Origin: Dugong dugon | Taxonomy: Eukaryota; Chordata; Mammalia; Sirenia; Dugongidae | DNA length: 64,000 nt | Reading direction: 5' to 3' | Assembly: GCA_030035585.1 (NCBI GenBank) | Contig: CM057462.1 | Span: forward strand, 64,886,734 to 64,950,733 | Shown: positions 58,261 through 64,000 of the stretch, piece by piece | Layout of the letters: every line of letters begins with the position of its first letter | Numbering within the stretch: position 1 is the stretch's first letter | Translations under genes and position numbers: made by a program | Notes under the pieces: generated by a model | The model's input: the letters and a program-made list of their open reading frames with translations, nothing else | Databases searched by the model: none | What the model was told of the DNA's origin: nothing

Positions 58261-58819
58261 GAATCTTTGCACTTAACTCCCTGCTCTGCCTCCCAGAAAG
58301 CTCAGGGGACCTGGTGGCCTCCTCAGTGGCTCTCAGGGGAGTATGCTGGGGCACATGAGAAAGCCCACCAGGCTGGGCTTGTTGTTCTGTGAGGGCAAAG
58401 GGAGGCAGGGAGCTCTGATAGAACCTCTTGAGTTCATTTGCCTTAGGCTCTGAGGCTGGGCTAGAACTAAAAAGGGTCACAGATGGCCAGGACAGTGATA
58501 CTGCCACAGAGGGGGTAGCTGTCTGCCTGTCCCTCAGGCTTTGCCCTCACTGCTATCCTAGGTAGAAAAAATGTTGCTACAAAGAATGGGCCCAGGTCTC
58601 TGCTCCAGTCTCCCGAGGCTAATAGAGCTGGTGAGGTTGTCCGGTGCTGGCCATGGACTGGAGCCTCAGCAGAGCATCTTGGGCTCCAGGTCTCTTGGCG
58701 TGGGGTAGGAGTGGGCCAATGAAGACTTGTAGTCAGGACTGTAGGTACCTGGAAGATGTCTCTAAGCAGTAAGTCTGCAAAAAAGCTCATTGTCAGAATA
58801 AGGGTCCTGCCTCTGGGTT

Positions 58820-59000
58820 TATAAAATCTGGTCCCTGCTTCCCCTCTCTTAGCCTCAGGTTCATCATCTATAAAATGGAAGTAATAAAAACTAACCACCC
58901 CCAGTGGTGTTGTGAGTAGTAAATGAGATGGAATACACAAAGCACTTAACATAGTGCCTGCTCAGCATACAGTTGGTGGTCAATAACTGGGAGCTATTGC
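58820..59000 (+). repeat. MIR relic
   Basis: CTTAGCCTCAGGTTCATCAT, CTATAAAATGGAAGTAATAA and GCACTTAACATAGTGCCTGC follow MIR order. Confidence 0.75.
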
Positions 59001-59072
59001 ATTAGCAGTGCCGAGTCAGTTAATGGCAAATAAATAGCTTGAGTGATATGTTATGGGGCTCTATCCTGATCA

Positions 59073-59321
59073 GAAGCTCTGATGGCGCAGCGGTTAAGAG
59101 TTTGGCTGCTAACCAAAAGGTCAGTGGTTTGAACCCACCAGTGGCAGTGGTTAAGAGCTAGGCCACTAACCAAAAAGTCCGTGGTTCGAACCCACCAGTG
59201 GCTCCGTGGGACAAAAGACCTAGAAATCTGCTCCTGTGAAGATTTCAGCCTAAGAAACCCTATGGGGTAGTTTTACCCTGTCCTGTAGGGTTGCTATGGG
59301 TCAGAATCGACACGCAACAAC
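59073..59321 (+). repeat. AfroSINE with duplicated tRNA-like head
   Basis: The tRNA-like head occurs twice in tandem: first with AGTTTGGCTGCTAACCAAAA and GGTTTGAACCCACCAGTGG (about 59087-59146), then with AGCTAGGCCACTAACCAAAA and GGTTCGAACCCACCAGTGG (about 59147-59204). A long-form body and a tail ending CACGCAACAAC follow. ATCCTGATCA at 59063-59072 and 59322-59331 is a perfect 10-base duplication, so both heads went in together. Confidence 0.92.
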
Positions 59322-59344
59322 ATCCTGATCAACAACATGGATGA

Positions 59345-59720
59345 TGGCATTGAAGCCACAAGGGCAGGCTCAATCTAAAATTCGAGAGTGAGTGAAAACA
59401 GTGGCCAAAAGAACCAGTATTCAAAACTATCTCAACAGGCTGGAATAAGCAAGATGACATTGTCCTGCTTCAAGACACTGCACAAAGCAGAGGATGGTGG
59501 GAGACCTGACTTGACCCCACTGCCACTGAAAAGGAGCTGAATGATTTAGTTGACCACAACCTGATGGGAACTAATCATGGGAGAGAAGGCTCCGAAGCCC
59601 AGCAGTCTTAGGCTGCATTAACAATGTGTTGTGTCCAGACTGGGGGAAATAATAGGCCCATTGTGCTGGGTTGGTCAGGCCATATCTGGAATCTTGCATT
59701 GCTACACTGACAGACTGGAA
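59345..59720 (+). repeat. Old interspersed repeat, family not assigned
   Basis: CTTAGGCTGCATTAACAATG, GTGTTGTGTCCAGACTGGGG and GGTCAGGCCATATCTGGAAT are words common in mammalian genomes; I cannot name the family with confidence. Confidence 0.4.
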
Positions 59721-59769
59721 TTAGGCCAGAAGCAGGGATCAGCCCAGCCTCAGCTGCCAGGCACTTGAG

Positions 59770-59950
59770 TTAAGCACTTCCTGTGCATTTTCTCATTTCA
59801 TCCCCAAAACAACCCTATCAGGTAGGTACTATTAATATCCCCATTTTACACACAGGGAGGTCAATTGAGTTACCCAGGATCAATCACACAGCTAGTAAAT
59901 GGAAGAGCCTGAGGCTTTTCCAAATAGGCCCCTCCTGTCCTTGTGCAGGA
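59770..59950 (-). repeat. MIR relic
   Basis: CCCTATCAGGTAGGTACTAT, CCCCATTTTACACACAGGGA and CACAGCTAGTAAATGGAAGA are MIR antisense words. Confidence 0.8.
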
Positions 59951-59994
59951 GGAAGACTGAGCACCCATTCATTGAACACATATTTATTAAGCTC

Positions 59995-60930
59995 TGGGTG
60001 AGCTGGAGGCTCAAACCCACCCAGCAATATGGGTGGGTTGGAGGCTTAAATCCACACAGCAGTACAGAGAAAGAAAACGCCTGGTGATCTGCTTCTGTAA
60101 GGAGCCCTGGTGGCACAGCGGTTTAAGAGCTTCTCACGGATTGAATTGTGTCCCCCCAAAAATGTGTGTATCAATTTGACTGGGCCATGATTCCCAGTGT
60201 TGTGTGGTTGTCCTCTATTTTGTGATTGTAATTTTATACTATAGAGGATTAGGGTGGGATTGTAACATCACACTTACCCAGGTCACGTCCCTGATCCAAT
60301 GTAAAGGGAGCTTCCCTGGGGTGTTGCCTGCACCACCTTTTATCTCTCAAGAGATGAAAAGGAAGCACGCAGAGAGTGGGGAACCTCATACCATCAAGAA
60401 AGCAGTGCCAGGAGCAGAGTGCGTCCTTTGGACCAGGGTCCCCACGCAGAGAAGCTCCTAGTCCGGGGGAACATTGATGAGAAGGCCTACAGAGAGAAAA
60501 AGCCTTCCCCTGGAGCTGATGCCCTGAATTTGGACTTTTAGCCTACTTTACTGTGAGGAAATAAACTTCTCTCTGTTAAAACCATCTACTTGTGGTATTC
60601 CTGTTAGAGTAGCACTAGGTGACTAAGACAGAGCTCAGGCTGCTAACCAAAAAGGTTGGCAGTTTGAATCCACCAGCCACTCCTTAGAAACCATCTGAGG
60701 GCAGTTCTACTCTGTCCAATACAGTCGCTATGAGTCAGAATCAACTCGATGGCAATGGGTTTTTAAAGGTTGAAGGTTCAAACCCACCCAGAGGTACTGA
60801 GAAAGAAAAAGCCTGGTGATCTGCTTCTGTAAAGATTATAGTAGCCAAGAAAACCCTATGGAGCAGTTCTACTCTGTAGCACATGGGATCGCCATGAGTC
60901 AGAATCAACTAAATGGCAACTAATAACAAG
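59995..60930 (+). repeat. Stack of AfroSINE pieces with a solo LTR inside
   Basis: Body pieces of one SINE variant lie at 60001-60098 (with a 36-base segment doubled) and at 60766-60930. Between them is a short-form SINE (60099-60131 and 60636-60765) that is itself split by an LTR. Tails end GAATCAACTCGATGGCAATG and GAATCAACTAAATGGCAACT. Confidence 0.8.
60132..60630 (+). mobile_element. Solo LTR, MaLR-like family, copy 6 (inside SINE head)
   Basis: It begins TCTCACGGATTGAATTGTG and ends GCACTAGGTGACTAAGACA. A perfect 5-base duplication GAGCT is at 60127-60131 and 60631-60635. The insertion separates the A-box from the B-box region of the SINE. Confidence 0.8.
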
Positions 60931-60939
60931 AGACAGGCC

Positions 60940-61680
60940 CCAAGCTAGGCACTGGGGATAGGGTAGCGAGTAAGATGGGGTTCCTACCTTCACAGACCTC
61001 ACAGTCTTGAAGGGGATCCAGCTCTATGGGAGTGAAGATTTTAGGGCTGGAAGAGAGCACAGAGTCTACCTCATCCAACTCAAGCCCTGAGAAGGGGAAG
61101 AGACACCGGAGTGCTACACAGCTCATGGTGGAGCCATGGGTGCTAGCCCGTGCCCTTTGAACTGCCTCACTTGGGTTTTCTTCTGCTTAGTGGTGGCCAA
61201 GAGCTGTGTGGCCAGCAGATGGGATTTGCTGCGACATACAATGAAGCTCGACATCCCGGGGCAACCAAACTTCATCTGTTCTCCTGCAATCAGAGATTTA
61301 AAGGAAGAAAAAAGGAGCCTGAGATTGGGCAACTACAAAAACAGGGGTGAGTGGCCTTTGAAAATTCCAGCAGCCCTTTCACTAACCTCAGTGAACTGCC
61401 CTCCACTTGGCCTCTGGAGAGTCTGGGAAGACTGGGTGATGTTGGCTTAAAAGACCCAGCGGCAGAAGAAGAGACTGTTTTCTGGCATTTGTGCCCGGGC
61501 TCTGTTCTAAACTAATGTCCTACCATCTTCTTTCAAGGACCAGATTACACAGCACTTTATTTTTCAAACCTTTGATTATTTCAGCCCAGAGTGCCATGAT
61601 AGCCTTGTACCTCCCAGGGCTTCTTACTGGGTGACACATGTATCCCATTCAGCCTTCCGTTAATTTATGCAGAGCGGGAC
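60940..61680. other. Intergenic stretch, nothing recognised
   Basis: No gene is seen. Open frames on both strands at 61123-61450 have no recognisable family features and no visible exon structure. Confidence 0.45.
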
Positions 61681-61895
61681 AGAGCAGGGCTGTTAAGAGT
61701 GAAGGCTTTGTAATTAGACAAAACTGGCCCAGGCCTGGCTCCGCCAGGTAAAGCTGTTTCACTTCTCTAGGTCTCCCTTTCCTCAACTGTAAAATGGGAA
61801 TAATAGTTCCACTGTCATATGGGGTTGTAAAGGTCGAGGGAGATCATGGTAAGCATGGAGGAAGCTCTCCATAAAAGGCTGCTGTTATTATCATA
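61680..61895 (+). repeat. MIR relic, well preserved
   Basis: GGCTTTGTAATTAGACAAAA, TTTCCTCAACTGTAAAATGG, GGGAATAATAGTTCCACTGT and CTGCTGTTATTATC follow MIR order. It lies 750 bases upstream of MFSD2A. Confidence 0.8.
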
Positions 61896-62399
61896 GTGTA
61901 CAAGTGAATGTGGGCCCATCTCCTCCCCACAGCTTGTGAGCTCCCTGTGGACAGGGGAGGGGACTAGGGGGCTTCATCTTTCTCCCTCATGGACCATGGC
62001 CAGAAGATGCCAATGGCACCAATGGTCGCTCTTGGGAGATGAGAAAGGGGCATCATAAAATGCCCACGCTCCATCCTCCGGGTTTGGAGAGGGTGACTAG
62101 ACCCTACTCCAGATTTTAAAGGAAGCTAGTGGGCTTCTGAGCCCCCACCTTTCTAAGCCTGGGGGTCAAAGGTCATGGGTTATAGGTTCGCTCAAGGAGA
62201 ACTCACTGTGGGGGATCTTGAGCAGGTCCCTTTTCAGCCTTGGGCGTCAGTTTCCCCATGCGTGTCAAGTGTGTCTCCAGCCTTCTCTCGGGATTTCGTG
62301 GAGAAAGCGCAGCGGGATGCCAGTTCCGGGGCTTTGAGAACGTGGCTCAGTGGAATAGCGCCGCCAGGCGAGTGGGGCAGGCTGGAGGGCTGGCGGGCG

Positions 62400-62645
62400 T
62401 GTGGATTGGCTAGAGGCAGGGCAGCCGGGCTCAGAGATTGGCCCGATTCGAGACGGCCGGATCAAACCTTTAAGAGGCGCAGAGGGGGCGTGCAGTGGAG
62501 TGTGTGCCCTGCCGGCCGGTCTGCTTTCTTAGCGCTCTGCCACTGGGGCGGCGGCAGCTACGACGGGAGCCAGTGGGGGGCGGAGGCCCGGAGAGGAGAG
62601 GGAGCATCCCGGCGTCCCAGTCCCAGGCGGCTTGGCCCACGGGTC
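62400..62645 (+). promoter_or_regulatory. MFSD2A: MFSD2A proximal promoter and 5'UTR
   Basis: The DNA becomes CpG-rich here after 38 kb of mostly A/T-rich intergenic sequence. Two inverted CCAAT boxes (ATTGG at 62405-62409 and 62437-62441) are 32 bases apart, followed by GC-rich, Sp1-like runs up to the start codon. A TTTAAG element at 62468-62473 could act as a weak TATA. The exact transcription start is not visible. Confidence 0.6.
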
Positions 62646-62738
62646 ATGGCCAAAGGAGAGGGCGCCGAGAGCGGCTCCGCGGCGGGGCTGCTGCCCACGA
62701 GTATTCTACAAGCCGGTGAACGTCCGGCCCAGGTGAAG
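62646..62738 (+). CDS. MFSD2A: MFSD2A coding exon 1: sodium-dependent lysophosphatidylcholine symporter, N-terminus
   Basis: The exon encodes 31 residues starting MAKGEGAESGSAAGLLPTSI and ending PAQVK. This matches the start of human MFSD2A, with a small difference after Gln22. MFSD2A is a major-facilitator membrane protein that carries lysophosphatidylcholine with DHA across the blood-brain barrier, using sodium. This exon covers only the cytoplasmic N-terminal tail; no membrane segment is included. The ATG sits in GGGTCATGG context. The exon ends GTGAAG before GTGAGG, a good donor, in phase 0. The frame is also open for 157 codons upstream of this ATG back to 62175, but that stretch has no resemblance to the family and is most likely GC-driven. 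Confidence 0.93.
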
Positions 62739-64000
62739 GTGAGGGCCCGGCACCCCGGACTGAGGGTGAGGGGTGGCGGGCCGGCTGAGATGGGGACTTG
62801 CGGGCATCGGGGGATAGGCTGGTCCTGGGACAGCTTGGGATAGCCGGGGACAGGCAGACCCAGGAGCAGGAGAGGGTCCGAGGGTGCCCTGGGGGCAAAG
62901 GGTGATGGAGAAGGTTTGGAGGCGCCGGCGCCCCTTTTCCCACCCCCCACTCCGCATCTCTGCGGAGGGGCTCCCCCGGCAGCTCCACGTGGTGCCCGGC
63001 TCTGCCTAGCCGGTTTCGGTTCTTCAGTGCGGAGCGGCTCAGTTTTGCCGCCCTAGGAGCGGGAGAGACCCTAGAAGGCTGGGAAATCCCCCATGGTTCC
63101 CCTTCCGTCACCCACTGCCCCCTACCCCCACACGCCTACTCTCGCCCCTTTACTCGGCTACGAGGAGGGCCACTCAAGTTCATTCATAAGAACAAGGCTC
63201 CGCTCTTAAAGGAGCCGCAGACCCAAAGCGTTTGTGTATGTGTGCATGCGTGCTCTCGGTGCTTTCCGCGCCTCTCCACAATCGGCCCCATCCCTAGCAC
63301 TGGTCCGAAAGAAATCAGGCGGCCCCAGGGAGGGATTTCAGGCAGTAGATGTCTGCCTGGAAGATGGCCGCCTTTTCCTTTTAATTTTATTAACTTGAAC
63401 CTTGGAAGGAGCCAGGGTGAGCAATTATGCTTCTGCTATGTATGAGTAATCTTTACTTTCTCTGGGCAACCCCAGCCTTTCTACTGCCCCACCTAGAGCG
63501 GCCCAACCCTGCCCCTGGAGGCCTCTCCTCCTCTCTCCAAGCTCCCCTGGGAACTGGGAGTGGTGGGGGTGGAGGACAGCTCCTGGGTTTGTCTCAAGCT
63601 CTGGCTGCGTACAGGGGCCAGGACCGCTCTGGGACAGATGGAAGAACAGCTGTGCCCGCAGCCAGCTGGGCCAGGTCCCTACAGCTCTCTAGAGCCCTCA
63701 CCCAGTAGGCAGGTGGGTTCTAGCCTCTGAGCCAGAGCAGGAGCCTGGGCTGGGCTCAAACAGCTCTTGGCAGCCAGAGGATTTTCAGGTTGTGGCAGTT
63801 GGTGCCAAGTGGGGACAGGTCCTGTGCTGGAGCGTGCTTCCCCTCTGGAAAGGAGCATGTCTGGGGCCTTGTGGGGAGTTCTTTAGGGATGGTGGGCTAA
63901 TAACAGCTTCCTAGAAATGGGAGCAGCAGGGTACCTGAGGGTTCCTAAGAACAGAAAATTCCTTCCTTCCTTCTGAGAAGAGGGATATTCCTGGGTGGGA
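62739..64000 (+). other. MFSD2A: MFSD2A intron 1 (partial)
   Basis: The intron starts with GTGAGG and continues past the window end. CpG-rich DNA continues to about 63150 and holds a CACGTG E-box at 62986-62991. I could not find exon 2 (Lys-rich start, then the first membrane segment) before position 64000. Confidence 0.8.

Noticed and set aside
59147-59204. Possible tRNA-Ser-like gene
   Set aside because: No acceptor-stem pairing and no variable arm; it is the second head of a SINE inside one target duplication.
62175-62645. 157-codon in-frame extension upstream of the MFSD2A ATG
   Set aside because: No similarity to the family, crosses the promoter with CCAAT boxes, and is explained by GC-rich sequence; the human protein starts at MAKGEG.

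Overview
This is a window of nuclear DNA from a placental mammal, most likely an afrotherian and probably an elephant or a close relative. Two things point there. First, the order TRIT1 (minus) – MYCL (minus) – MFSD2A (plus) is the order known from human chromosome 1p34. Second, the repeats are dominated by tRNA-derived AfroSINEs that share sequence with an RTE (BovB-type) LINE, a combination expected in Afrotheria. The species cannot be fixed from the sequence alone.

Layout. Positions 1-6006 are part of intron 1 of TRIT1, whose first coding exon (6007-6180, minus) carries the P-loop of a tRNA dimethylallyltransferase; a short GC-rich promoter with NRF1-like and RFX X-box motifs lies just above it. 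Positions 6260-16400 are intergenic and repeat-rich. MYCL (L-Myc) fills about 16420-23020 on the minus strand: a TATA-containing promoter, a noncoding exon 1, exon 2 (transactivation half), a 2.95 kb intron 2, exon 3 (bHLH-zipper half) and a 2 kb 3'UTR with an AATAAA signal. The two coding exons join in frame to 364 codons, the human length. Positions 23.4-62.4 kb are a long intergenic region with no protein-coding gene that I can support. MFSD2A begins at 62646 (plus); only its 31-codon first coding exon and part of intron 1 are present.

The intergenic DNA is a dense record of retrotransposition: about 20 AfroSINE copies in several architectures, five RTE pieces (one near full length), six solo LTRs of one MaLR-like family, antisense L1 3' ends, two copies of an L1-like 3'UTR element, and many old MIR, L2 and MER5A-type relics. 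Several insertions are nested up to four levels deep with readable target-site duplications.

No new multi-gene biological system was found. The most interesting points are a composite SINE with a tRNA-Gly-like head joined to pieces from both ends of the RTE element, an inverted partial copy of the MYCL 3'UTR about 25 kb upstream of the gene's 3' end, a SINE with a duplicated promoter head, a cluster of X-box-like palindromes near TRIT1, and an orphan CpG-rich segment between MYCL and MFSD2A.
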